From Streptomyces silaceus (GTDB lineage: Bacteria > Actinomycetota > Actinomycetes > Streptomycetales > Streptomycetaceae): a stretch of 32,800 nt of DNA. Both the position numbers and the translations under genes were made by a program. Positions within the stretch are counted from its first letter, which is position 1; every line of letters starts with the position of its first letter. The stretch covers positions 1 through 32,800 of the forward strand of contig NZ_LIRJ01000086.1 in assembly GCF_001419745.1 (NCBI RefSeq). Reading direction: 5' to 3'. The notes under the pieces were generated by a model that had not been told where the DNA came from, searched no databases, and saw only the letters and a list, made by a program, of their open reading frames with translations. Below, one piece after another: positions 24,070 through 31,612 of the stretch.

Positions 24070-25242
24070 TCACCGACGCGCGGCCAGCACTGCCCCGAGG
24101 CCCTCTTGCAGGTCCTTGACGAAGAACTCGGGAACCTCCAGCGCCGGGAAATGCCCTCCGTTCTCCGGCTCGGTCCACCGGACGATCCGCCGGTACCGCT
24201 CCTGTGCCCAGGGGCGCGGGCACTTCTCGACGTCGCGGGGGTACATGGTGAGTGCCGTCGGGACGTCGAGCCGTAGTTCGGGGTCCAGTGAGTTGTGGCT
24301 CTCGTAGTAGATGCGGGCCGCCGATGCGCCGGTCCGCGTCAGCCAGTACAGGGTGACGTCGTCGAGAATCCTGTCCATGGACATCGTCTCGAACGGGCTG
24401 TCCTCGGTGTCCGACCACTCGGCGAACTTGTCGAGGATCCAGGCGAGGAGCCCGACCGGTGAGTCGACGAGCGAGTAGCCGATGGTCTGCGGTCGGGTCG
24501 CCTGCTGCTTCGCGTACGCCGCGCGGTGGTGCCAGAAGTCGCGGGTCTCCTCGGCCCACGCGCGCTCGACCGCCGTCAGCCCGTCCGTCGTCAACCCGGG
24601 CGGTCCCTCCGCGAACGTGGTGTGGATACCGAGCACGTGCTCCGGGAACCTGCCGCCGAGGACGGTGGTGATATTGCCTCCCCAGTCCCCGCCGTGGGCC
24701 ACGAACGTGCCGTAGCCGAGCCTTCCCATCAGCTCCACCCATGCGGCCGCGATCTTTTCCGTTCCCCACCCGGTGGTGGCCGGCTTGTCGCTGTAGCCGA
24801 AGCCCGGCAGCGACGGGACCACGACGTGGAACGCGGGCGCGTCCGCGTCCTTCGGATCCGCCAGCTCGTCCACCGCGTCGACGAAGCGGGCAACGCTGTC
24901 CGGCCAGCCGTGCGTCAGGACCAGAGGAGTGGCGTCCGCGCGTGCGGATCGGCGGTGCAGGAAGTGGATTCCCAGATCATCGATGGTCGTGCGGAACTGG
25001 CCGATCTCGTTGAGGCGCTCTTCGAACAGCCGCCAGTCGTAGCTGGTGCGCCAGTGGTTCACGACGTCGACGAGGTCGGCGAGAGGCACGCCCTGTTCCC
25101 ATCGACGAGGGCCGGACGCGGCGCGGTGGACCGTCTCGGCCTCCGGCAGCCGCGCCGCGGCCAGGCGTGCGCGCAGATCGGCGAGGTCGGCGTCGGACGC
25201 GTGGACTTCACACGCTTGCACGTCGCTGCTCGGACGGGGCAT
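24070..25242 (-). CDS. EPHN-type epoxide hydrolase (alpha/beta hydrolase)
   Basis: A 390-aa cytoplasmic epoxide hydrolase with the N-terminal EPHN lid segment (residues about 10-95: LADLRARLAAARLPEAE...WRTSYDWRLFEERLNEIGQFRTTIDDLGIHFLH), followed by the alpha/beta hydrolase core. Motifs: oxyanion HGWPDS (111-116), PSLPGFGYSDKP, the nucleophile D186 in HGGDWGGN, and the catalytic His in ENGGHFPALE (about H364). Lid tyrosines are likely in the YYESHN region. These enzymes open epoxides to diols. AGGAGGT is an almost ideal ribosome site before ATG 25242. It is divergent from a CGNR regulator gene, and the gap contains two copies of a palindrome. Induction by a reactive epoxide or xenobiotic is plausible. 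Confidence 0.87.
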   Translation of the reverse strand: MPRPSSDVQACEVHASDADLADLRARLAAARLPEAETVHRAASGPRRWEQGVPLADLVDVVNHWRTSYDWRLFEERLNEIGQFRTTIDDLGIHFLHRRSARADATPLVLTHGWPDSVARFVDAVDELADPKDADAPAFHVVVPSLPGFGYSDKPATTGWGTEKIAAAWVELMGRLGYGTFVAHGGDWGGNITTVLGGRFPEHVLGIHTTFAEGPPGLTTDGLTAVERAWAEETRDFWHHRAAYAKQQATRPQTIGYSLVDSPVGLLAWILDKFAEWSDTEDSPFETMSMDRILDDVTLYWLTRTGASAARIYYESHNSLDPELRLDVPTALTMYPRDVEKCPRPWAQERYRRIVRWTEPENGGHFPALEVPEFFVKDLQEGLGAVLAARR

Positions 25243-25262
25243 GAGACCTCCTGGCCATCGCG

Positions 25263-25281
25263 GAACCGGCTAAGACGGTTC
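25263..25281. promoter_or_regulatory. Operator copy 1 between epoxide hydrolase and CGNR genes
   Basis: GAACCG (25263-25268) and CGGTTC (25276-25281) are perfect inverted copies around GCTAAGA. It lies 21 nt upstream of the epoxide hydrolase start, next to its ribosome site. Confidence 0.55.
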
Positions 25282-25305
25282 TAACAGCCCTCCGCGTCAC
25301 GCCGC

Positions 25306-25322
25306 AACCGGCTAAGGTGGTT
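25306..25322. promoter_or_regulatory. Operator copy 2 and -10 box of the CGNR gene
   Basis: AACC (25306-25309) and GGTT (25319-25322) flank GGCTAAGGT. The site repeats AACCGGCTAAG of copy 1, 42 nt away. It covers TAAGGT (25313-25318), the leaderless -10 box 6 nt before ATG 25325, so the CGNR gene would be autoregulated. Confidence 0.55.
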
Positions 25323-25324
25323 CC

Positions 25325-25900
25325 ATGCGTAGCGCGTTCCCCGACTTCCGCCTCGGCAAGGTCCTGGCGACCAGCTTCACGGGGACTCTGTCGGAGCGTC
25401 ACGGCGACGCCGTGGAGCGCATTCCCGTGCCGCAACGCCTCATCGACTGGCTGGCCGTGAGCGGCCTCGCCGTGGACTCCTGCACCACTGCCCAGCTCGA
25501 CCTCGCCCGGGAACTGCGCGAGTCGATTCACGCCGCAGCGACAGCGGCCGCGCTCCAGGACGCCCTCCCCGCATCCGCTCTCCACGTCATCAATGACCGC
25601 AGCGCCCAGGGCCGGGCCGCGGCGTTCCTGACGCCCGGGGGCGAGCGGCAGTGGCGGCTCGGCCCGGCGTCCCGTGTGGAAGACGCCCTCGGCGTGATCG
25701 CCGCCGACGCGATCAGCGTCATCGCGGGCGAACGAGACGGAAAACTGGCCCTGTGCGCGTCGCCGACCTGCCGGGCCGCCTTCTTCGACACCAGCCAGAG
25801 CCGCACCCGCAGATGGTGTGACATGAACACGTGCGGGAACCGCCAGAAGAAGGCGCGCTTCCACGCCAACCAGCGCAAGCACGCCGGATCAGCGGAGTGA
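25325..25900 (+). CDS. CGNR zinc-finger / ABATE-domain regulator
   Basis: A 191-aa protein with the ABATE-like helical domain (residues about 10-135) and a C-terminal CGNR zinc finger: LCASPTCRAAFFDTSQSRTRRWCDMNTCGNRQKKARFHANQRK. The metal ligands are C144, C149, C165 and C170, the last directly in C-G-N-R. The family is regarded as ligand-responsive, DNA-binding stress regulators, with the helical domain sensing and the finger contacting DNA; few members are characterised. TAAGGT 6 nt before ATG 25325 gives a leaderless start. Duplicated palindromes in the gap to the divergent epoxide hydrolase gene are its likely targets. Confidence 0.85.
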   Translation: MRSAFPDFRLGKVLATSFTGTLSERHGDAVERIPVPQRLIDWLAVSGLAVDSCTTAQLDLARELRESIHAAATAAALQDALPASALHVINDRSAQGRAAAFLTPGGERQWRLGPASRVEDALGVIAADAISVIAGERDGKLALCASPTCRAAFFDTSQSRTRRWCDMNTCGNRQKKARFHANQRKHAGSAE

Positions 25901-25968
25901 GGGCCGCCTGACCGGCGACGTCCGTCGGCGACGAACGCCCCGCCCGTCGAGTCGCCCCGTGGCATGGT

Positions 25969-26397
25969 GTGAGGGTGACGAACCTGGAAGACCTCGTCCG
26001 GCTGCGCCGGGCCCGTGACCTCATGGATCGCGAGTACGCCGAACCGCTCGACGTTCCCGCCCTGGCGAGTGCCGCCCTGATGTCACCCGGCCATTTCTCC
26101 CGCAGCTTCCGCGCCGCCTTCGGCGAGACGCCGTACAGCTACTTGATGACGCGCCGGATCGAGCGGGCCAAGGCCCTGCTGCGGCGGGGCGACATGTCGG
26201 TGACGGACGTCTGCTTCGCCGTCGGATGTACGTCCCTGGGGTCGTTCAGTTCGCGCTTCACCGAGCTGGTCGGCGAGACGCCGAGCGCCTACCGGGCCCG
26301 CAGCCATGACGAGGGCGCCGCCGTCCCCGCCTGCATCGCCAAGATCCACACGCGACCGGTCAGGAACGGAGAAGCGAAAGCCGGGCCCCGCTCCTAG
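25969..26397 (+). CDS. AraC-type regulator, DNA-binding domain only
   Basis: A 142-aa protein consisting almost wholly of the two AraC/XylS helix-turn-helix units: LDVPALASAALMSPGHFSRSFRAAFGETPYSYLMTRRIERAKALL (about residues 27-72) and MSVTDVCFAVGCTSLGSFSSRFTELVGETPSAYRAR (about 77-112), plus a short tail. No effector domain is present, as in MarA/SoxS-sized activators. The start is GTG, either 25969 or 25975; the latter has CATGGT 6 nt upstream. The stop overlaps the -10 box of the next gene (VOC protein, start 26408), so the two are closely linked and AraC may control that gene. Confidence 0.82.
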   Translation: MRVTNLEDLVRLRRARDLMDREYAEPLDVPALASAALMSPGHFSRSFRAAFGETPYSYLMTRRIERAKALLRRGDMSVTDVCFAVGCTSLGSFSSRFTELVGETPSAYRARSHDEGAAVPACIAKIHTRPVRNGEAKAGPRS

Positions 26398-26407
26398 CGT
26401 GGAGGCC

Positions 26408-26827
26408 ATGGACATCAAACTTTCGCAGTGCTTCATCGCCGTCGACGACCACGACAAGGCGGTCCCCTTCTACCGGGACGTCCTCGGTCTGGAGGTCCGC
26501 AACGACGTCGGGTTCGAGGGGATGCGCTGGGTGACCGTGGGGTCGCCCGAGCAGCCCGAGGTGAGCATCGTGCTCGAACCGCCGCTCGCCGACCCGAACG
26601 CCTCCCCCGAGGACCGCACGGCCATGACCGAACTGCTGGCCAAGGGCATGCTGCGCGCCGTCATCTTCGGCACCGAGGACTGCGACGCCACCTTCGAACG
26701 CATCCGTGCCGCGGGCGGCGAGGTGCTGCAGGAGCCGGTCGACCAGCCGTACGGCGTCCGCGACTGCGCCTTCCGCGACCCCGCCGGCAACATGCTGCGC
26801 TTCACCCAGGCCCGCAAGAAGGCCTGA
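26408..26827 (+). CDS. VOC-family (glyoxalase/dioxygenase-fold) protein
   Basis: A 139-aa protein of the vicinal oxygen chelate superfamily: two beta-alpha-beta-beta-beta units starting FIAVDDHDKAVPFYRDVLGLEVRND and LRAVIFGTEDCDATFERIRAAGGEVLQEP, ending in DCAFRDPAGNMLRFTQ with the C-terminal Asn/Phe pattern of glyoxalase/bleomycin-resistance-type proteins. Potential metal positions are not complete enough to name a reaction. TAGCGT (26395-26400) lies 7 nt before ATG 26408, a leaderless-type start that overlaps the stop of the AraC gene. It may be controlled by that regulator. Confidence 0.85.
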   Translation: MDIKLSQCFIAVDDHDKAVPFYRDVLGLEVRNDVGFEGMRWVTVGSPEQPEVSIVLEPPLADPNASPEDRTAMTELLAKGMLRAVIFGTEDCDATFERIRAAGGEVLQEPVDQPYGVRDCAFRDPAGNMLRFTQARKKA

Positions 26828-26928
26828 ATCAGCGGCAATTGACTCGCGCGACACCCCGGACAGGCGGATGATGCGTGGGGTCCGGGGCCGCCGCGGGCAG
26901 CCCTCACCACCGGTCCGAGGGGGCCGCC

Positions 26929-28503
26929 ATGCCGCACACCGCCTCCGGTTCACCCGAGTCACCCCAGCCACCGGAGCCCGCCGAACCGTCCGGGCCCCCG
27001 CCCGAGGTCCTCATCGCGGCCGGGGTGCTGCGCGGCCGTCGCGAAGCGGGCACGGCGGTCTTCCGCGGCATCCCGTACGCCCTGCCCCCGGTCGGCGCGC
27101 TGCGTTTCGCGGCGCCCCGGCCGGCGCACGGCTGGGGCGGCGTGCGGAACGCCGTCTCGTACGGTCCCCCGCCCCCGCAGGCCGGCGTCTTCGGCATGGC
27201 CGACCTGGCGCGGGGCACACCGGGCGACGACTGGCTGACGGTCAACGTCTGGACGCCCGCGCACGACCCCGGCGCGGGCCTTCCGGTCATGGTCTGGATC
27301 CAGGGCGGGGCCTACGAGATCGGCATGTCCGGCCTGCCCGAGTACGACGGCGGCCGGCTCGCGCGCGAGGGCGGTGTCGTCGTCGTGACGTTCAACTACC
27401 GCGTGGGCATGGAGGGGTTCGCGCAGATCGAGGGGGCACCCGCCAACCGGGGACTGCTCGACCAGATCCTCGCCCTGCAATGGGTGCACGACAACGTCGA
27501 GGCGTTCGGCGGCGACTCCGACCAGGTCACGGTCTTCGGCCAGTCGGCAGGCGGCGGTTCGATCGCCGCGCTGCTGGCGACGGACCGCGCCTCCGGGCTC
27601 TTTCGGCGCGCCGTCGTCCAGAGCGCCCCCTGTACCTTCTTCACGCCGGAACTGGCTGCCGACATCGGCGCCGCCTGCGCCGCCGAGCTGGGGCTGCGGC
27701 CGACGGTGGCCGATCTGTCCGGTGTCGCCCCGCACGACCTGACGGCGGCCGGGGACGCGGTCGGCACCCGGTCGGAACGGCGGGCGAGCCGGTGGGGCCT
27801 GCCCGCGCACCGGCAGATCCTCTTCTCCCCCGTCGTCGACGGCGAGCTCCTGCCCGTCACCCCGTGGCAGGCCCTCGCCGACGGCGCCGCCCGCGACATC
27901 GCCCTCCTCGTCGGCCACGCCCACGACGAGCACCGCCTGTTCACCGCCGTCAACGGCCTGCTGGGCGAGGTCACCGCGGAGCAGGCGAGCGCCGCCCTCG
28001 ACGTCTACGCCCCCGGCCCGGACGGGGCACGCCGCTATCGCGACGCCCTCCCCAAGGCGAGCGAGGAGGAGCTGTACGAACTGGTCCATGCCGACTGGCT
28101 GTTCCGCATGCCGACCCTCCACCTCGCCCTGGCGCAGGCCGCGGCGGGCGGCCGTGCGTACGTCTACGAACTGACCTGGCCCGCGCCGGGCATGGGCGGT
28201 GCGCTCGGCGCCTGCCACGGCCTGGACGTGCCGCTCGTCTTCGGCAATCTGGACCGCGGCCAGCCCGCCCTGCTGATCGGTGAGGCGCCTACCGCGGAGG
28301 CGGAGGCCGTGTCCGCCCACATGCGGGCCGCCTGGACGGCGTTCGCCGCGCACGGGGCCCCCGGCTGGCCTCCGTACGACACCGACGGGCGCCTCGTGCG
28401 GCTCTTCGACGCCCAGCCCGATGTCGTCGCCGACCCGCAGGAGGCCTCCCGGCTGCTCTGGCAGCACCACGTCTTCCCCGCGCTGCCGCTGCTCGACGGC
28501 TGA
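26929..28503 (+). CDS. Type-B carboxylesterase
   Basis: A 524-aa alpha/beta hydrolase of the carboxylesterase type B (para-nitrobenzyl esterase-like) family. Motifs: VFRGIPYALPPVGALRFAAPRPAHGW, DDWLTVNVWTPA, the oxyanion hole VWIQGGAYEIGM (usually HGGG/HGGA, here QGGA), FNYRVGMEGFAQIEGAPANRGLLDQILALQWVHDNVEAFGGDSDQVTVFGQSAGGGS with nucleophile S206, and the C-terminal CHGLDVPLVFG with the catalytic His. GLLDQILALQWV is usual. No signal peptide is seen; the N-terminus is Pro-rich, so it is probably cytoplasmic. CCGAGGGGG precedes ATG 26929. It converges on the HTH gene with stop codons within one palindrome. Confidence 0.87.
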   Translation: MPHTASGSPESPQPPEPAEPSGPPPEVLIAAGVLRGRREAGTAVFRGIPYALPPVGALRFAAPRPAHGWGGVRNAVSYGPPPPQAGVFGMADLARGTPGDDWLTVNVWTPAHDPGAGLPVMVWIQGGAYEIGMSGLPEYDGGRLAREGGVVVVTFNYRVGMEGFAQIEGAPANRGLLDQILALQWVHDNVEAFGGDSDQVTVFGQSAGGGSIAALLATDRASGLFRRAVVQSAPCTFFTPELAADIGAACAAELGLRPTVADLSGVAPHDLTAAGDAVGTRSERRASRWGLPAHRQILFSPVVDGELLPVTPWQALADGAARDIALLVGHAHDEHRLFTAVNGLLGEVTAEQASAALDVYAPGPDGARRYRDALPKASEEELYELVHADWLFRMPTLHLALAQAAAGGRAYVYELTWPAPGMGGALGACHGLDVPLVFGNLDRGQPALLIGEAPTAEAEAVSAHMRAAWTAFAAHGAPGWPPYDTDGRLVRLFDAQPDVVADPQEASRLLWQHHVFPALPLLDG

Positions 28504-28512
28504 CGTCAGCCG
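28497..28512. terminator. Perfect palindrome spanning both convergent stop codons
   Basis: CGGCTGACGTCAGCCG is a perfect 16-bp palindrome. The plus-strand stop TGA (28501-28503) and the minus-strand stop (TCA, 28506-28508) lie symmetrically inside it. A second hairpin, CGCGGAC-GAC-GTCCGCG, follows at 28518-28534. Together they may end both transcripts. Confidence 0.45.
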
Positions 28513-29075
28513 GGCACCGCGGACGACGTCCGCGTCTCGTGGACCTCCTCGTTCTGGGTGAAGGCGCCCTGCGTCGCCGCGCCGGTCAGGAGGGCGACGA
28601 GGAGTACGGCGGTGGCGGCGCGGGTGCGGCGCGATCGGCTGGTGCGGCGGGGGCGTTGCTGCCCGTGCGTCGACTGTGGACGCACGTGCCGCTGAGGCTG
28701 CTGTGACTGCCGCGGTCGCGCAGGCCGCGGCTGTGTCGCTTGAGGCAGCGGCCCGCAGGCGATGGCGTTCCGCGCGGCCACCCACGCCCGCGTCTCCGGC
28801 TCCCCCACTCCGCACGCCTCGACGAACGCGACGACCAGTTCCTTGCGGGGCAGCCGGTCCCGGCCCAGCAGCGACGCCGCCGTGGAGTACGGCAGGACGT
28901 GCCCGGCCCGCTCGGCGCGGCGTTCCAACTGGCGGTAGCTGAGCCCCGACCACGCCTTGAGCCGTCGCAGTGCCGCCACGAAAGCGGCCGCGTCCGTGTC
29001 GGACGGCAGCGGCGGTGCGCAGGACGCGGGCGGTACGGACGGCATCGGCGGCGGCGTCGGCTGTGTGGTGGTCAT
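28506..29075 (-). CDS. Helix-turn-helix protein with C-terminal membrane anchor
   Basis: A 189-aa protein with an XRE-like helix-turn-helix region in the middle: AAFVAALRRLKAWSGLSYRQLERRAERAGHVLPYSTAASLLGRDRLPRKELVVAFVEACGVGEPETRAWVAARNAI (about residues 29-104). The N-terminal 25 residues are Pro/Thr-rich. A basic, Gln/Arg/Pro-rich linker follows (about 105-150), then one hydrophobic segment AATAVLLVALLTGAATQGAF (about 153-172) and a short outer tail. This is the layout of Streptomyces membrane-tethered HTH proteins, whose roles are mostly unknown. ATG 29075 has GGGGGGA upstream. It is divergent from the beta-lactamase-like lipoprotein at 29198, and the gap contains an AGGTTGA...TCAACCT repeat. 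Confidence 0.78.
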   Translation of the reverse strand: MTTTQPTPPPMPSVPPASCAPPLPSDTDAAAFVAALRRLKAWSGLSYRQLERRAERAGHVLPYSTAASLLGRDRLPRKELVVAFVEACGVGEPETRAWVAARNAIACGPLPQATQPRPARPRQSQQPQRHVRPQSTHGQQRPRRTSRSRRTRAATAVLLVALLTGAATQGAFTQNEEVHETRTSSAVPG

Positions 29076-29197
29076 GGTGGTATCCCCCCGTTGAGCTGGA
29101 CGTACACGGTCTCGCACAAGCTCGAACACCCTGACAGGTTGAGGAACGGCACCCGCGGCGGTCAACCTCGGCGCACATTCCCGACGTTGGAGGTCAC

Positions 29198-30415
29198 ATG
29201 AGTAGGTCCCGTCGCGCACCGCGCCATCGCCCCCGCCACCGTTCCCGTCGCCGCACGGGGGCGGGGGCCGCGGCCCTCGCCACGTTTCTGACGCTCTCGC
29301 TGCTCGGCGGCTGCGCCGAGGAGCGCACCGCGCGCACCCCACGTACGGACACGGCGGCAGCCGACCGAGCCGGAGCGGAGGCGAAGAGCACGAAGGAGTC
29401 GGTGGCCGATTTCGTGCGGCGCACCCTGCCCGAGGGCGTGAGCGGCACCGTGCTGGCGGCGCGCGTCGACCGTCTCGCGTACTGCGGTGGCTTCGGCTCC
29501 TCGGACCGGGCCGCCGGCACCCCCGCGAGCTGCCGCACGGTCTATGACGTCATGTCGGTCACGAAGCAGTTCACCGCCGCCGCGGTCCTGAAGCTGGAGG
29601 TCATGGGGCGACTGAGGCTCGGCGACCGTATCGGGCGGTTCCTCGGTCCTGTGCCAGGCGACAAGGGCGCCATCACCGTCGAGCAGCTGCTCACGCACAC
29701 ATCGGGCCTGCCGGAGAGCCTCGGCGACGACTACGACCGGGTATCGCGCGCGGAGTTGGTGCGCGGCGCCCTGGCCGCGAAACCGCGCTCGGCCCCGGGC
29801 AGGACGTTCCACTACTCCAACACCGGTTACAGCCTGCTCGCCGCGATCATCGAGGAGGCGTCCGGCGAGACGTACGAATCCTTCCTCTCCCGGCACCTGT
29901 TCGCCCCGGCCGGGATGAAGCGGACCGGATACGTGCTGCCGCGGTGGCCGCGCCGCCTGATCGCGGTGGAGTACGACGACCGGGGCCGCGCGCAGGGCCG
30001 GCCCGTCGACCATCCCTGGGCGGCGGACGGACCGTACTGGAATCTGCGGGGCAACGGCGGCATGCTCTCCACCGCGTACGACATGCTCCGCTGGCACCGC
30101 GCCCTGTCCGACGACACGGTCCTGCCCGCGAAGGCCCGCGACCGGCTGTTCGCGCCGCACGTACGCGTGCCCGGGACGGACGGCGAGTCGTACGGATACG
30201 GCTGGAGCGTCCGTGACACCGACGACGGACGCCTCGCCTGGCACGACGGCGGCAACGGCTGGTCGCTCGCGCTCCTCGCCCGCCGGCTGCCGGACGGCGT
30301 GCTGGTGTTCTGGGTGAGCAACCACGCCTACCAGAAGGGGAAGTGGCACCTGGAGGACCGGGCGCAGGACCTCACGCTGGGCATCGCCGACCGGGTCGGC
30401 GCCGCGCGCCGCTGA
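29198..30415 (+). CDS. Beta-lactamase-like serine hydrolase lipoprotein
   Basis: A 405-aa exported serine hydrolase (class C beta-lactamase/DD-peptidase fold). The signal peptide has an Arg-rich n-region and the lipobox LLGGC (C39). Motifs in order: S120-V-T-K123 nucleophile and base (SxxK), Y206-S-N208 (YxN) in FHYSNTGYSLLAAIIEEASG, and HDGGNGW as the third-motif box. Typical supporting segments are LLTHTSGLPE, FAPAGMKRTGY, WNLRGNGGMLSTAYDMLRWHRAL and YGYGWSV. It acts on the outer membrane face, on peptidoglycan-like peptides or small esters; the true substrate is unknown. GGAGGT lies 3-4 nt before ATG 29198. It is divergent from the membrane-anchored HTH gene. Confidence 0.86.
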   Translation: MSRSRRAPRHRPRHRSRRRTGAGAAALATFLTLSLLGGCAEERTARTPRTDTAAADRAGAEAKSTKESVADFVRRTLPEGVSGTVLAARVDRLAYCGGFGSSDRAAGTPASCRTVYDVMSVTKQFTAAAVLKLEVMGRLRLGDRIGRFLGPVPGDKGAITVEQLLTHTSGLPESLGDDYDRVSRAELVRGALAAKPRSAPGRTFHYSNTGYSLLAAIIEEASGETYESFLSRHLFAPAGMKRTGYVLPRWPRRLIAVEYDDRGRAQGRPVDHPWAADGPYWNLRGNGGMLSTAYDMLRWHRALSDDTVLPAKARDRLFAPHVRVPGTDGESYGYGWSVRDTDDGRLAWHDGGNGWSLALLARRLPDGVLVFWVSNHAYQKGKWHLEDRAQDLTLGIADRVGAARR

Positions 30416-30437
30416 ACCCGGGGAGGCCCCTGCGAAC

Positions 30438-30842
30438 CTATTCGTAGCAGTCGTAGTTGCGCTGGGTGATGATCTTGCCGCCGCGGAACTCCAGGAAGGT
30501 CGCGATGTGGGCGTTCAGCACATGCCCGGCCGGCAGCTCGCCCAGCGGCCGCGCCAGGGTGCCCGTCCACGCCACTTCGAGGGCGACCTTCTCCCCCACC
30601 GCGACGGCGTTGAGCACTTCGAAGCTCTGGTGCTGCAGCGTGCGGCCCCCCTGCTCCGCCGCCGCGAGGATGGCGGGCAGATCACGGACGACCCCGTCCG
30701 GGAAGAAGACGTTGGGGTACTCGTAGTGCTTGGCGTCGACGTGGAAGAAGCGGGCGAGCTCCGCACCGACGGCACCGGCGGCGACGGCCTCGTGGTAGCG
30801 CAGGGCCGTCTCGACATGGGGGTGCTGCTGCAGTTCCGCCAT
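30438..30842 (-). CDS. NTF2-like / SnoaL-like domain protein
   Basis: A 134-aa cone-fold protein: VETALRYHEAVAAGAVGAELARFFHVDAKHYEYPNVFFPDG starts the helix-helix-strand layout of the NTF2-like/SnoaL superfamily. ALEVAWTGTLARPLGELPAGHVLNAHIATFLEFRGGKIITQRNYDCYE forms the sheet and ends with the usual RNYDCYE tail. Members can be isomerases, cyclases or simple ligand-binding proteins; nothing here decides. The minus strand has TACGCT (30850-30855) 7 nt before ATG 30842, and also GAGGGG. It lies just downstream of the AHL-lactonase-like gene on the same strand (47-nt gap), so co-transcription is possible. Confidence 0.83.
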   Translation of the reverse strand: MAELQQHPHVETALRYHEAVAAGAVGAELARFFHVDAKHYEYPNVFFPDGVVRDLPAILAAAEQGGRTLQHQSFEVLNAVAVGEKVALEVAWTGTLARPLGELPAGHVLNAHIATFLEFRGGKIITQRNYDCYE

Positions 30843-30889
30843 GCCCCTCAGCGTAGGGCGGTTCGGCCCCTTCGGTGAGTCCTCTCCGG

Positions 30890-31612
30890 TCACTCCTCGC
30901 CGGGTTCCCACACCGCGTGGTCGTGCGCGAAGAGCACCCTGCGCGGGTCGAACGCGAGGAGGCGGTCCAGCCAGGGGCGGTAGGCAGGCAGGGGCGGTTC
31001 GAGGCCCGCCGAGAGGGCCCGGCGCGCCATGTGGCCGGAGGCGAAGCGGGAGGCGAAGTCGTGCGCCTGACCGGCCAGGACGACCGTGCCGTCGCGCTGT
31101 TCGACCACCAGTGACTGGTGGCCTTCCGTGTGGCCGGGGGTGGGGACGACCCGGACGCCGGGCCAGAGTTCGGCCTCCCCCGTGACTTCCTCGTACCGGG
31201 CGCCGGGGAAGTCGACGAGCTCGTCGACGGTGTGGCCGCCCAGGCGCGCCGCGGCCAACTCCGTTGCCTGCACCACGATGGGCCGGTGGCGGAACAGAGG
31301 GTTCCCGCCGCAGTGGTCGAAGTGCAGGTGGCAGTTCACCACGAGGGAGATGTCGTCCCTGGTGATCCCCGCGGAGGCGAGCGCCTCGTCGAGGGGCCTG
31401 CGCCGGGGGCGGTAGTGCGCTTCGGTGTCCGGGTCGGCGGTGCCGATGCCGGTGTCGAAGAGGAGGAGCCCTTCGTCGCGCCGGACCAGGTAGGCGAGGG
31501 CGGGTTCGACGCGGGGGCGCGGCTCTCCGGCCTCCGCTGCGGGCCGCACGAAGTACCCCAGATCGAGACGGCGCACCGCACCTGTCGGTTTCATCGGCTG
31601 CGAAGAATCCAT
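30890..31612 (-). CDS. AHL-lactonase-like MBL-fold hydrolase
   Basis: A 240-aa MBL-fold hydrolase resembling N-acyl-homoserine lactonase-type enzymes (AiiA group). Motifs: LDLGYFVRPAAEAGEPRPRVEPALAYLVRRDEGLLLFDTGIG, the dinuclear metal site VVNCHLHFDHCGGNPLF (HxHxDH), VRVVPTPGHTEGHQSLVV, VVLAGQAHDF and VLFAHDHAVWEPGE. The order matches lactonases that open lactone rings such as acyl-homoserine lactones; other lactones or gamma-butyrolactones are equally possible. No signal peptide. ATG 31612 is the most likely start, with 31594 as alternative; neither has a clear ribosome site. The SnoaL-like gene follows on the same strand. Confidence 0.82.
   Translation of the reverse strand: MDSSQPMKPTGAVRRLDLGYFVRPAAEAGEPRPRVEPALAYLVRRDEGLLLFDTGIGTADPDTEAHYRPRRRPLDEALASAGITRDDISLVVNCHLHFDHCGGNPLFRHRPIVVQATELAAARLGGHTVDELVDFPGARYEEVTGEAELWPGVRVVPTPGHTEGHQSLVVEQRDGTVVLAGQAHDFASRFASGHMARRALSAGLEPPLPAYRPWLDRLLAFDPRRVLFAHDHAVWEPGEE

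Noticed and set aside
20968..24276. A 1,102-aa plus-strand frame over the LysR, VKOR and M20 genes
   Set aside because: It runs antisense to or out of frame with three recognisable genes and has no domain motifs.
26959..29178. A 739-aa minus-strand frame over the carboxylesterase gene
   Set aside because: Antisense shadow: the carboxylesterase on the plus strand has a complete set of motifs, and this frame has none.
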